From positions 972,501 to 1,036,500 of the forward strand of contig JAQFVV010000315.1 in the NCBI GenBank assembly GCA_028023455.1: DNA of 64,000 bases. Reading direction: 5' to 3'. Source of the stretch: Epiperipatus broadwayi (Eukaryota > Onychophora > Udeonychophora > Euonychophora > Peripatidae). Shown piece by piece: positions 25,570 through 37,909 of this stretch (position 1 is its first letter; every line of letters starts with the position of its first letter). The translations under genes and the position numbers were made by a program. The notes under the pieces are model-generated. The model was not told the origin of the DNA, did no database searches, and saw only the letters and a list, made by a program, of their open reading frames with translations.

Positions 25570-25863
25570 TTGATACTAAAAGGAAATATGTCTATGTGTT
25601 TGAAAAGGAAGGTTTTTAATAAATGTGTTTTACCAATTTTTACTTATGGATCTGAGACTTGGACACTTAACAGAAGACCAATACAGAGACTTCAGACAAC
25701 TGAAAGAAATATTGAGAGACACATGTTGGGAGTAAGAAGAACAGCTCTAAAACACAATATATGGGTAAGAGAACAAACAGGCATTACTGACTTCATTGAA
25801 AAAAATAAAAGACGGAATTGGATTTGGGCTGGACATAATGCTACAAAAGATGATAATAGATGA
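25570..25863 (+). pseudogene. RTE polyprotein C-terminal region
   Basis: This frame encodes LKRKVFNKCVLPIFTYGSE, then RLQTTERNIERHMLGVRR and KNKRRNWIWAGH, which is the conserved tail downstream of the RT in RTE elements. The family sequence continues past the TGA at 25861 into RPRKSQHVKWMEEIRRYAG. The preceding 25440-25569 is in the same frame but for one stop. No separate function. Confidence 0.75.
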
Positions 25864-26044
25864 ACAATTAAAATCTTAAACTAAACTCCAAGGGATTTTA
25901 AAAGACCCAGAAAGAGCCAACATGTGAAATGGATGGAGGAAATAAGAAGGTATGCAGGGGTGATGTGGAGAAGAAGAGATAACATCTCTCCTTTTAAATG
26001 TAAGAGTGGAAATCCACTCTAATCCACTCTTACCATTGGTCCAA

Positions 26045-26049
<5 letters not shown>

Positions 26050-26075
<26 letters not shown>
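26050..26075. repeat. (TA)n tract between the RTE LINE and LTR-like unit G1
   Basis: Short alternating TA run that touches the G1 left end. Confidence 0.9.
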
Positions 26076-26080
<5 letters not shown>

Positions 26081-26184
26081 CGATTGGGGTGAATAAGAGA
26101 CTTAATGTATCTACACTACAGGGCGCCACTAGGCATTTGAACCTAGAAAATTTATATAGTAGGGAGATACATAAGTTTAAATAA

Positions 26185-26273
<89 letters not shown>

Positions 26274-28234
26274 TGATTCTGATCATTAGCCCATTGTCAC
26301 TAGCTCAGTGGAACAGCAGAGATTTATATTTTATAATAAATTCTTATCCAAGAATATTTTTAAAAAAATATTAAAATAAGCCACTGCCAGTAATTAACAC
26401 ACAAGCATTTATTTACACATATATAAGATTTAAAATTATTTTAGTATCAGTTTTACATTTTTTAAAATTTAACTTACATTTTTAACTTTGATTTTAGATT
26501 TTAATTTACATTTTAATTTTTATAAGTTCACACAGATGGATTTATTTTGTTTTATAATGTTGAGTATAGATCAGTTACATAGATTACATGGTTAAAAACA
26601 TTTCAAAATAAACATAAACGATCAAAATATAAAGTCATTGATGGAATTTCAGAGGGAAATTTATATGAAACCCAATGGCATTCATCATAAGTTGCCTCAT
26701 TGACACCAATAACATAAAAGACATTCAAATAAATACATTTTAGATACTCACCATAAGGTATCATTATTTACCGAATGTCTATATATTTTGATCAAATATG
26801 AAAACCAAAAACATAATTAACTGATAACGAATCCATGCAAGCATCTATACCCAACTTAAATTTAATGCATTTATAGTGTTGAGCATGAATAAACTACATA
26901 GATTGCATTTGAAAAGAAAATATTCTATCCCTTATTTATCCCTAGGCCAAACGTTCACAGCTAAACCAACGTCAATCTATCTGATATCTCGATGTATTCA
27001 ATATAACATGAATACAGCAGCACAAAATAAGTTAAGAGAAGAAATTGACTCTTGCCCAGATAGGAATACTACATCTATCTGATGAGAAGACCAATAAAAA
27101 AAAACTCCGTAGGAAGGGACTGTGATCGTTTTTGCCAACTTACGATCCCATTCCATAGGCAAAAGGAAGTGTGTGGCACATGATTCCATTCTGCACATGC
27201 CAAATCTCATACTACATCTACTAATTACACCAATATATCCAATCGATTGACCTAATTTAACTAGGAAACGAATAACCCAATATTACCCTCCCCTAATAAA
27301 ACTAATGTAACTTTACAAATCTATATAGCCATTCACACCCAACTTAAATTTAACATTTATATAATTTAGTTTAACGAAAAACAAAAATCATAATAAAAAC
27401 TTAAAAGAACAAAAAAAAAATAAATGCAAATGATTTTACAAAAGAAATACACCAAATAAAATTACTTATTAATAAATTAAGTTGGTCAGATAGGATTCTA
27501 TTTCAATTATTTTAAATATAGAACAAGTTTTAGAATTAAAGTTCTTATTGTTTAGTATACTGGAGTTTTATAAATATATTTAAAGCTTATTAGAGTTCAT
27601 AAAGTTTTACGGATTTAAAAAGTTCATTTTTATCCATTGCTTGCCATTTGAATCTGAATTCCCACTCCATCCTAAAGAGATTGGTATTCTGTTGGCTGTT
27701 TTATTTATTCATCCGGAGGTCTTTTACTTTAGCTGGTCCTCAATGTAGAAAATGATTGGTCATTTCTCTTTCTTTCTAAGAAGAACTGAAGGAATTGAAA
27801 AGTCTGTCTTTTCAATCCCTTCTCCTTCAACTCCACACTAACACATATCACCACTACTGTCATACATCTCTCCCAGCTCTTTCTTCACTCACTTTTTATA
27901 GTAGACTTTCAGATCCAGTGGACATTACATCATGGTGATGGTGATGGTTTTTTCACTGAGGTCCGATTCTATGAGTGATTTCTTTTATTGGCCATTCTGT
28001 TCCCATTCTTTTTCTCTCCTATCTGACCTTTGCTTATACATTTAAATGCCCAAGGGCTAGTTCACTTGGACTCGTTAAAATAATCATTTCCATTTTTCAA
28101 TAACATTAATTAATTTGTTTTCCAAACTTAAAAATATATTTTTATCTCTAAATCTTTTTAAGTTTTTGCTTTTAAAATACTTTTTCTATTTTTAATAAAG
28201 TTTTATTTTATTAATTTTTTTCATCTGTGCGATT

Positions 28235-28238
<4 letters not shown>
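26076..28238 (-). mobile_element. LTR-like unit G, copy 1 (minus orientation)
   Basis: The left end TATAACGATT is the counterpart of the right end GATCGTTACA of copy 2 at 39241-41302. Long stretches match copy 2 in inverse orientation: CACTAGCTCAGTGGAACAGC (26298), GGCGCCA near 26122, TAGATGTAGTA-type sequence near 27210, the ACTATAAAAAG promoter-like site (complement, near 27897) and TCATCTGTGCGA near 28221. A (TA)n run has expanded at 26190-26264. Internal subrepeats occur (CCCAACTTAAATTTAA at about 26848 and 27332). Both ends abut TA tracts and no ORF is present, so it is best read as a solo LTR. It could instead be another non-autonomous terminal-repeat element. Confidence 0.6.
26190..26264. 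repeat. (TA)n microsatellite within G1
   Basis: About 37 TA units; absent at the equivalent place in copy 2, so it arose after the two copies separated. Confidence 0.85.
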
Positions 28239-28274
<36 letters not shown>

Positions 28275-28369
28275 TTTACCTTTAAGCATTATTTCACTTA
28301 TTATTTAAACAATATCTGAGCAATTTAAAAGTATTCCCAGTTTGTAATGTTTTAATTTACTATTTATTA

Positions 28370-28490
28370 ATCTTGATTACATGGACATGTTTATTTCATA
28401 TTTAAAGAGGTTTATTTAAACTTCATTGTGTCAATATTTTATTCTCTGTGGTCATGTTGCAATCTTTAAGTGTCCATATTTGATTTTGTA
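28370..28490 (+). repeat. Copy of the 281-936 repeat family
   Basis: GGACATGTTTATTTCAT, AAGAGGTTTATTTAAAC and GCAATCTTTAAGTGTCCAT match 366-480 in reverse complement. The remainder towards the TA tract at 28240-28271 is diverged. Confidence 0.65.
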
Positions 28491-31160
28491 TCAATATTGG
28501 AAGCATAAGCTACACAATTTTTATAAGCAAAAAAATAAAAGAAATCTATATTAAGATAGAGTTATAAGATTATTTATTAAAAATGAGTAAAGGATATCAA
28601 TAAAAATGATTGAAATTTATGCCTTAAAATACTTTCATCATGAAAAAACAATATATAATTTTTATATAAATGTGTATAATGATTGTGATGAGACCAAATG
28701 TATGGACAAGTTTGAAAAATGGCTGAAAATAATTTTATTTTAGTAAGTTAGATATATACAAACACACATAAAAGTGGTTGATGAATTGTATATTATGATT
28801 TTTTTAACTTTCGTTAGAAAGCTAAAATTAATATTAAAGCATTTAAACGACACTACAAAAGAGTTCATAATATTTCAGACAAAATATGCTTCTCAAGACA
28901 GCAATATATTTTAAAGATAGCTTACTGTAAGTGATCAAAAAATAATTAGATGTAGAATATACATTACTATAAGTCAAAATATTTGGAAAAAAAATATATA
29001 AAAAGTAGTAAACCCACACTTCAGATTTACTTGAACATAGTTAATCTGGCACTTGTTGTGGTTTTAAAATATAAAATAATTCGTTTATGGTTCAAAAGAG
29101 AATATTGGTTTCAATGATAAGAATAATAATAATTGGCAATATTTCTAATAATATAAAATAATAAACATTAAATACAATTGAAAAGTTATTACGTGATCTA
29201 TATAAAACGAGAACAAAGTATTTTTATTATTACATCACCTTTTAAAATACTTGTATTTTTAATGAACATATAAATCATGGTGCTATTCAGAAAGACTAAA
29301 GAAATTCAGTGGAATGTTGAAATCTGATATCTTAAAAGAATCAACTGAAGTAGAAGAAAGGCTTATTAATATTATATACCATTTTTTTAAAATTATTATA
29401 ATGTATGAATTGATGAAAATATTATAGTAGCAATAATATTATTTAAGAGATAAATTATAAGTTATTAGAAAATACAGAGCTAAAATTTTTTTATCAATTT
29501 ATTCAGTTATCTTTATTACTGTTACAACATGTCTATGAGAATTTGAAATACAATCTTACTAAATAATACGCATGTCGATTAACAATTGTTATAGAAAAAC
29601 AAGTTTGTCCAACATATCCAAATATTAAGATAAATTGGGTAATAAACTAATGAGTATAAAATGAATTTTGCATTAGATTATAGATAATAAAGACATTAAA
29701 ATTTGTAAGCGTTTTACAGAGATTAAACTTGGATAACATGCTTTTAATTTTATTTATTATAAATCAAAATATAGATTCAACATATTGACAAATAATGAAG
29801 GATATTTATCAAAGTACAGCAAAAGGGTAGATAAGAGTGTAAACATGTTAATTACATTTCTTCAAAACCATTTACTGTTAGAATTGTATTGGGCAAGACA
29901 TTAGAGACTAAGAAAATGAAAATTCATAACAAATATTTAAATCATGCACATTTTTAAATTAATGCTTTACAATTTTAGGAAATATTATCAAGCTATCAAA
30001 TAAAAACAAAAAATAACAACAACATAGGACTAGAAAATAATTTCTAAAAAATTTCAAATATTTTTCTATGTTTTTTTTTTTTAAAATAACATTCATATTC
30101 CTAGTCATTATTTACAATTATCTAATAATTAGTAGTATTTAAATCTCTGATTATGAACCCACTTGAAACAAAAAGACATTTGGACATTTATCGCAAAGAA
30201 AACTTGAAAAAATGCTTTGTGTAAAATTTAATACCAAAATTAAGTATGATGATGCATTTTTTAAAAAAGGTTAAATGATAGAATTTGATACTAAAATTGT
30301 AGTAAATAACAATACAATAAAGAGACTAATATAAAGCTGTATTTTTGTAAATACAATGGGTTACCATAATTAATATATAAGAATGAAAAAAACCAATAAT
30401 TATTTGATATTTCTGGAAAAATAAGTAGCTGAAATAAAACTGCAAAGACATGCTGATAAAAAGAATAAAGAAAGATACAACTATGAGTAGATAGATGAGA
30501 TAAAGTGGTATTAAAAGGTAATATTAAAATAAAATTTATAGATCAAAAAAAGTAATCTGGACTGAACTTGAAATAAATAAAACTATTTGCTACGATTTAA
30601 CACTCGTTGAAAATAATAATTAATATTCCTGTTAATTATGCATAGATGAAGTCTGATATTATTTCATTTATATTTGCTGCCTTTGGAAATTTTTATTTTT
30701 TTATGTTTGTATTATTGTTTTTTAATGTTATATTTTAAGCTTTTTTTAAAAAAAAAATTGTTAGTAGTTACGAAGTACTAAAATATAATTTATAAAACTA
30801 TAATTTTATATTTTAAGGATATAAAATATTTTTGCAACTAGTTATATTACTATTTAATCTTTTATCTGGATAGATCCTACCATTGAAGTATTAATTTTAG
30901 CTAAAATGGAAATATTTATTGAATTAATATGAAACTTAAGATAGGTGAATAAAATATTTTAGAGTATAGCAAAAGTTTTTCTTAATGCAGATCAAATTTT
31001 CAGTGCATTTTTTTTTTGTATTTTAATATCTTTTCATTTTAAACTGATATTTTTAAATCCTATTTTTTATATTATTTTTTTTTAAATTTTCAATCCTCTT
31101 ATTTTTTAAATATTCACTTTTAAAACTGATTATAAGTTTAGTTAAAACAAAATAGTTATT
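28491..31160. other. No gene seen; A+T-rich sequence
   Basis: About 2.7 kb of A+T-rich sequence with homopolymer runs. I found no ORF, RNA gene or clear repeat. Confidence 0.5.
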
Positions 31161-31167
31161 TGAGAAC

Positions 31168-31289
<122 letters not shown>

Positions 31290-32430
31290 TTTTTGTAATT
31301 ATTTATTTATTTAATAATTTAATACTTCAATGACATAGTAATAAAATATTAATATAAATCTAATACAAATTAAAGCAAAATTGTGTAATGATTAGAGATA
31401 AGATGCTATAATATGGTGTGTGTAGACTAATGATGGACTCTAAAGATGGGTAATTCTGAATGGTCTTTACATAAGAGTTAACTGTAAATAGCATCTCTTT
31501 ATGTCTTGAATTATAGGTTGGCAATGGTAATTTTTCCATATCAATAATGCCAATTGGAATTATTTTCTGTACATTCACATTTGATAAAATCCTTAAGAAT
31601 AATTAAAGTGATGATTGAACACAAGATTACTAGAATGGAAGCCTATTTGTGTGATATGTGTGATACTACACAATTTCTAAATAGTTTGTTTAAAACTAAC
31701 TTTGAAACGGAAATTTCAGCTGGCGAAGATTGAATCATTAGACGCCCTATTTCGATATCAATTTACATATCACTAAAATGACAAGCATATAGAAAGTGTT
31801 ATACAAAATGGTCTCTGTTGAGAATATTAAATCTAGTAAAATACTCATTAAATCAATAGATATGTGGATATAATCATTAGTAATTATCGTACATGATATA
31901 AAAGTAATTCTAAAGGCAAATAGTACTGGTAAAGCAAAAAAGAAATTGTGATTTTAATGGCAAGTATTATAAATCTCATTTTTTAAATATATGTACATGC
32001 AAAGTGTAATCTTTACTTGATATAATATTTCAAAACAAAAATAGGGGAGAACAACATATTGGAAGAAACTCTTGAGTCTAAGGATTGATTTAGTTATTCA
32101 TAGTGAAACTCATCTTGCAGTAAAATAAATTTTTAATAAAACAGATACATTCCTGTAGGTGATTTTAAAAGTGCACATTATTATGTAAAAAGAAGAATGA
32201 AATATGTTGAACTTACTGTGCAATCTAATTTAACGAGTTAAATTCTTTCAATCCTTGTTATATCATGAAAAGTTATTGTTATTAGAACTTAATTGTACAA
32301 TGATAATAGTAAACATTTTATTAGTTTTATGCTTCAATATTACATTCAAAGACCTAGGAAAAAAGAAAGCTTTTATTCCTTTCATTAGGATAATATTATT
32401 ACTACAATACCACAATTTATTGGTTTGTAT

Positions 32431-32569
32431 CATCTTTAAACTTTTTTTTCCATATGTCATAGCATCGGCCAGCAGGCGAACCCAAAACCGTCTGCAAACA
32501 ACTACTTGCTTGCAAGGCAGTTGCAATGACCTCTCGGGTAACAAAGCTTGACCTCATCTTTAAACTTTT
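32431..32569 (-). mobile_element. tRNA-derived retroposon with 15-bp target duplications
   Basis: CATCTTTAAACTTTT at 32431-32445 is repeated exactly at 32555-32569. Between them are 109 bp which, on the minus strand, end in an oligo(A) run, the hallmark of target-primed retroposition. The minus strand holds TACCCGAGAGG, close to a Pol III A box of the TGGCCGAGYGG kind, and GGTTCGCCTGC, close to the B box GGTTCGANTCC. A loop reading CTTGCAA between them resembles an Ala(UGC)-type anticodon loop. It is either a short SINE or a tRNA retropseudogene. Frames across it are shadows. Confidence 0.7.
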
Positions 32570-33640
32570 AAGACACGTTTTGGTATAAATTGAATGCATG
32601 CAACATTGGTGTTGATAAATTCATATAATCTTCAGTTGTTGTCTTTTGCACAAAATGTGAATAATAAGCACCTTGGTTAAAAAGAAAAACTCTATAAAAC
32701 ATGGATTGCTTACTCAAAACTAGGGTATTTAATATATCACATATTTTAGGAATTAAAATACAAGATAAGTTCATACTAAATGAATAATTGAAAGGCAGAT
32801 CGTTGTAACATATCTCAGTTCATGTCAAGATTAAAATGATAGTTGCATTAAAAAAATTTCATATTCCACTTATATTTACAAAAATGTTGATATTCCTTTT
32901 CTAGAAGTGTACAATATGTGCTTAATTTTAGGAGGTATTAAATACAAAAAGTGTTAATTTGGTCTTCTGAATTGTCTTTTTGCTGGATATAATTTTTAAT
33001 GAGTGTGTTATTTTGAGTTCATTAAAAAAGAATAACTGTAATTGATTAAAAGAGATCATGATATTACAAATTAAATGTGGAGTTTCATAATAAATGCAAA
33101 GATTTAAGTAAAAATCGAAATTGAATGTCTTATAAAATGATTTTAAAATGTTTGCTGGGGGTGTATGCAACATTGGATAAAAGTATTTGCTTTTCATGGC
33201 ATTCTAGACTTTTTGAAGCACTGTAAGCAATAAATATATCGACCTGAAAAATGGTATTTCACTCCTATATACAGAATTGGTACTCTATTATAAGATATCT
33301 ATAATAATTTAAATATATAAAAAGATTATTTTGGACATACTTTAAATAATAATAAAAGAATTAAGATGACAACTTTTATTGATATAACTATTTTATCTGC
33401 TTATTTAGAACTCATCAAAAATATCCAGAATATTAAAATAAAAAATAAAAAAAATTGGTAATTTTAAAATATAAAGGCAATTCCTGAAGAAATTCACAAA
33501 AAACTTTAGAATATGGTGTAATAATATTAAAATTTATTTATAATTTTTTGGCAATGTATGGATTCATAAAGTTGTACAACTTTTATTTTAAAATGTTTCT
33601 GTTGTTTCCATTTTAAAATAAATGAAAGAGAAAGCGTATC
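32570..33640. other. No gene seen
   Basis: A+T-rich sequence; short frames on the minus strand show no recognisable domain. Confidence 0.5.
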
Positions 33641-33644
33641 AAAT

Positions 33645-33770
<126 letters not shown>

Positions 33771-34045
33771 AAATTACTAGCACGTTAAAAATAAATGAAA
33801 TCGAAAGAATTGCACTTACAAATTCATATTGTAACATAAAAAAATATTAGAAGACTGGTTGATAAAGGAAATTACATCAATATTAAAATAGTTTAGTAAA
33901 AAAAAACAAAAAACAATGTTTACAATCTTATATTAAGAAAAAGTTACAACGGATTTTCAAATGTTAAATTAATATATGACTATGATTCTGGAAAAGGTCT
34001 GCCTAAAGCATGCTTAGTGCATTATAAAACTCTTGAACTTGTCAA

Positions 34046-34115
34046 GCGTTGGTGGTCTAGTGGTTAACATAGCTGTCTTTCAACCAGCAGGCCCGGGTTC
34101 GCTTCCGGTCAACGC
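34046..34115 (+). tRNA. tRNA-Glu(UUC)-like sequence, possibly a pseudogene
   Basis: A 70-nt segment looks like a tRNA-Glu. The acceptor halves GCGTTGG and TCAACGC pair over seven positions with one G-U. The A box TGGTCTAGTGG matches the consensus perfectly. The anticodon loop CTTTCAA places UUC at the anticodon, and a GCTG/CAGC stem closes it. The B box reads GGTTCGCTTCC with one mismatch. The T arm is one base short, the base next to the anticodon loop is unpaired, and the D stem is poor, giving 70 nt instead of the usual 72. A TTTTT lies about 42 nt downstream. It may be a diverged gene, a pseudogene or a SINE head; no oligo(A)-plus-duplication was found. Confidence 0.5.
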
Positions 34116-34119
34116 ATTT

Positions 34120-35090
34120 AACATATGAAAAAAATGTCTTAAACATCAACTTTCACCTTTTTCTAATACTGTAATACGTTATTACAATGGGTTTCTAAGA
34201 ATTACATTAATTAAAGAAAAGAAAATTAAATATTGAGAATTACCAAATATTAATAACAAAAAAATTACAAATTACTAGAACTTATTAAAATAGTAATTAG
34301 CAAATTTTTAAATCAAAACATAATGTATGACCAAAAAATGTTTACCTAATGTCCAAGTCAAACATCAGTTTAAATGAAAGTATTTCAATTTTAAAATAAG
34401 GTGCAGATATAATATTTGCAGTTTTAGACATTTTAAGCATAGTAATAATAAACGTTTATAGTAAGAAAGTTTGCATCACACTTCTCCCGTATTATAGGAC
34501 ATGAGAGGGGGGAAAATTGAAGTAGTTTTCACACCATGATGTTGGAGTACAAAAAATAAATAAACATTGGCAAATCTTCTCCATGTGGGATTAAATTAGT
34601 AAAACAACAAAAAAACATTCAAATGATAAAAAATAATAAAAAAAAAGTTCAAGCTTATATTAAAGTTAAAACACTATGGATATTATGTTAAGCAAAAAAA
34701 TATTTCACAAACAATGTTGATGGTCTAGCAAATATTAATATTTGACAAAAAGAAATAATTTACAAAACTAATGTAATTGCAAAGTAAAATTTTAACTTTT
34801 ATTAAAGTATATTTTATACCTTAAGGAAACGTATTTATTGGTTTTAACATAAGGTGCTAACTTTTATTCACATCGTATTCTAAGCATGCTTCCAACTAAC
34901 TGCTTGTCGGAATCGTAGTAACAACAGTTCCAGAGAATTAATAAAAATATGCACTTAAATATCTGAATAAAACATGTGTTTAAGCAAAAGTAAGTCAGTA
35001 AAGAGTATGCACAAACTTTCATAGGAATAAATAAAAAAACATAAGCTTAATGAAAGTATTTTAATGCTTACAATTAATAAATAGTTGCAT
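34120..35090. other. No gene seen
   Basis: A+T-rich sequence without gene or clear repeat. Confidence 0.5.
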
Positions 35091-35094
35091 TTAA

Positions 35095-35247
35095 AGGGGG
35101 ATTGAACTCAGAGTTTCAAACGGTCCTCAATTATCCATGCTATCTCATACTGCTAACACCCTTGATCACACACGTGTTGAAAATATAAATTATCACCAAT
35201 ATACATATTTTGTGCTAAACCAGCACTTGTCAGGTGGTCCCAGATTA

Positions 35248-35337
<90 letters not shown>

Positions 35338-36172
35338 AAAACCTCAGATTATATTAAGATAGCCAATCTTCATACTTTAATGGACCCAATTCAAAACACT
35401 CCATTCCACAACACTTCAGCCATCCATTTCATTGAAAATCTGATGATGGAATGTTCAAATACCACCTTAGTGCCAACTTTCTCACCCTACCCATGTTGAC
35501 CACGAGTGACTCTCATGCACAGGACACAATCCATTTACATACATATACCAGGGATAGGTAGATTGATTGTTGGTTTAGCACAAAATACTTATATTGATGC
35601 TTATTTATCTTTTCAACATGTGTGTGATCAACTGCATCAGTAGTATGAGATAGCATGAATTATTGAGGGTCATGTATATTTCTGAGTTCAAACCCCTATA
35701 TATTACATATAGAAATGCAGATATGAAAAAGCCTGTATTGTAAGAAAAAAGAAAAAAATCATATTTCCGAAATATAGTGCTCTAAGGTCTGCCCATCCAT
35801 TGTATATGTATGTAAATAGATTATTCCCTCTATATGAGGGGTCAGAGTGACTTGTGCTCAATATGGGTAGGATGAAAATGTTGACACTAAGATTGTCTTT
35901 GAATGTTCTATCATCAGATTTTCAATGAAATGGATGGCTGAAGAGTGGTGGGATGGAGTGGTTTGAATCATGTCTATCAAAGTATGAAGATTGGCTATCT
36001 TAATATCATCTGAAATTTGATTGTATATATGTGTGGAGATGATAATCTGTGTGTGATCAAATGTATCAACGGTATGAGCGAGCATGGATGGTTGAAAGTC
36101 ATGTGAAAGTCTGAGTTCAAACCCCCTATATATTACATATAGAAGTGCAGGTATGAAAAATCTGTACTGGAG
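35095..36172. repeat. Nested inverted-repeat cluster with SINE-like family J
   Basis: 35095-35223 is the reverse complement of 35571-35696 (GTGTGTGATCA, GTATGAGATAGCATG, GAGTTCAAACCCC). 35333-35492 is the reverse complement of 35865-36027 (including CCATCCATTTCATTGAAAAT). 36036-36172 is a direct copy of 35620-35730. So two repeat types alternate and flip within 1.1 kb. TA runs at 35252-35331 contain the palindrome TAGCATAT...ATATGCTA. The frames at 35137-35499 and 35858-36268 are opposite strands of the same repeat and are not genes. Confidence 0.75.
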
Positions 36173-36443
36173 AATATATATATATATTAATGAGAAAGTA
36201 CATGGAAAATATTGATAAATAGTTGTGGATTTCAAATTTCGACGAAACAAAAAAAAATAGGAAGGCAAATAAAATTAAAAAAAAATACGTAAAAATATTA
36301 TGTTGTTTATTTTGGAAGAGTAAACACAGTATGTATTCAGGGACATTATTGACAATTTCAGCTAGATAAGGATTGGCGTGATTTATTATAAGAAAACTCT
36401 ATCCACAAAGTAAACTTAACAATAGAAGTTTATTAACGCAAAG

Positions 36444-36446
<3 letters not shown>

Positions 36447-36533
<87 letters not shown>
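36447..36533. repeat. (TA)n microsatellite
   Basis: About 43 TA units. The preceding interval 36173-36446 holds no feature. Confidence 0.95.
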
Positions 36534-36538
<5 letters not shown>

Positions 36539-36542
36539 CCTT

Positions 36543-36740
36543 TATAAAATAGATTTAGGATCTTTTTAGAAATTACATTATCTCTAAGTCCAGATTAATC
36601 TTCTTTATGTGTGATTAAATTTCTTAGCATGCACGGTAATACATTATCAGCACTCGTATTTCTTCGATTTTAAACTTGCACACCTATTCACTCATATATA
36701 TATATATATATATGTTACACAAAAGGGTAGGTTTCTGCAA
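36543..36740 (+). repeat. Short interspersed repeat K, copy 1
   Basis: About 190 bp from AAATAGATTTAGGATC to ACACAAAAGGGTAGGTTT, bordered by TA runs. A second copy in the same orientation lies at 45213-45396 with few differences. No coding or tRNA-like signal. The class is unknown; a small non-autonomous DNA element is possible. Confidence 0.75.
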
Positions 36741-36753
36741 TATATATATATAA

Positions 36754-37817
36754 ATTCACGCTTGCAATCTGATAGAAACGTTTTGCATAAACACTTGAGA
36801 GTCAGTGTTTAGATCTAGTTTCTATACTCTATCTCCCACTGAGGATAGCAAACCAGCTTGAAATCAGCTGATCTGGGAGTGAGCAAATGAAAGAGGTAGT
36901 TAATTTCTGACTCTTTTTTCGTTTATGTAAAACAAATCTTACACTTGTTCGGCAGTTTTGGTATAGCGCCATCTTTTGGACATAAATAACAAGTGATAGC
37001 AGGTTACGTGATTAACTTGTATTTGTTTTTTCATAAATGTACCTTTAGAGTTTTCTTGCAATGATATATATTGCAGAGACTTTGATTATATGGTGATTCT
37101 GAACTGAGATCAGACCCATATAAATATCTAGCTTGCTAGGCTGAGTTTGAAGACTTTACCGGTCTGAAAAATTCATGCTTGCAATCTGATAGAAACGTTT
37201 TGCATAAACACTTGAGAGTCAGTGTTTAGATCTAGTTTCTATACTCTATCCCCCACTGAGGAGAGCAAACCAGCTTGAAATCAGCTGATCTGGGAGTGAG
37301 CAAATGAAAGAGGTAGTTAATTTCTGACTCTTTTTTCGTTTATGTAAAACAAATCTTACACTTGTTCGGCGGTTTTGGTATAGCGCCATCTTTTGAACAT
37401 AAATAACAAGTGATAGCAGGTTACGTGATTAACTTGTATTTGTTTTTTCATAAATGTACCTTTAGAGTTTTCTTGCAATGATATATATTGCAGAGACTTT
37501 GATTATATGGTGATTCTGAACTGAGATCAGACCCATATAAATATCTAGCTTGCTAGGCTGGGTTTGAAGACTTTTCCGGTCTGAAAAATTCATGCTTGCA
37601 ATCTGATAGAAACGTTTTGCATAAACACTTGAGAGTCAGTGTTTTAGATCTAGTTTCTATACTCTATCCCCCACTGAGGAGAGCAAACCAGCTTGAAATC
37701 AGCTGATCTGGGAGTGAGCAAATGAAAGAGGTAGTTAATTTCTGACTCTTTTTTCGTTTATGTAAAACAAATCTTACACTTGTTCGGCGGTTTTGGTATA
37801 GCGCCATCTTTTGGACA
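36754..37817. repeat. 417-bp tandem array, about 2.55 copies
   Basis: Units start at 36754, 37171 and 37588 (ATTCAYGCTTGCAATCTGAT), an exact 417-bp spacing, and differ at only a handful of positions. The third unit breaks off at TTTTGGACAT where a (TA)n tract begins. Each unit has CAGCTTGAAATCAGCTGATC, a TAGCGCCATCTTTTG segment and CATATAAATATCTAGC. The high identity implies recent amplification. It may be a minisatellite or satellite fragment, or tandem LTR pieces. Confidence 0.9.
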
Positions 37818-37860
37818 TATATATATATATATATATATATATTGTATATATATATATATA

Positions 37861-37906
<46 letters not shown>
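37818..37906. repeat. (TA)n tracts with a short internal palindrome
   Basis: TA runs interrupted by TTGTATATA...TATATAATACA; the right end touches LTR-like unit E. Confidence 0.9.

Positions 37907-37909
<3 letters not shown>

Larger units (their letters stand above)
22800..26040 (+). mobile_element. RTE-clade non-LTR retrotransposon, decayed
   Basis: An apurinic-type endonuclease is followed by a reverse transcriptase, in several frames. The endonuclease begins near 23230 with YKCRSLSSEERLQELDEEL, then EVRRKGEEAIDLKSGQ, IQVYA, IVMGYFN and FNTGSDH (to about 23950). The RT shows GKAPGNDG (about 24600) and FVGYKNAFDSI (about 24985). The position expected to read F/ADD, near 25280, gives LAVDVV, so a catalytic aspartate is lost. 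The C-terminal region is better kept (25440-25990: EEINSYKYLG, CVLPIFTYGSETWTL, WAGH). This order is typical of the arthropod RTE/BovB-like group often annotated as craniofacial development protein 2-like. Many stops and frameshifts show it is dead. It lies between TA tracts at 22788 and 26050. Confidence 0.85.

Noticed and set aside
27075-27105. CTGATGAG motif suggesting a hammerhead ribozyme
   Set aside because: No GAAA at the required distance and no closing stems; the other G copy does not keep the motif.
32255-32551. Overlapping frames on both strands
   Set aside because: They cover the tRNA-like retroposon and flanks and have no conserved protein features.
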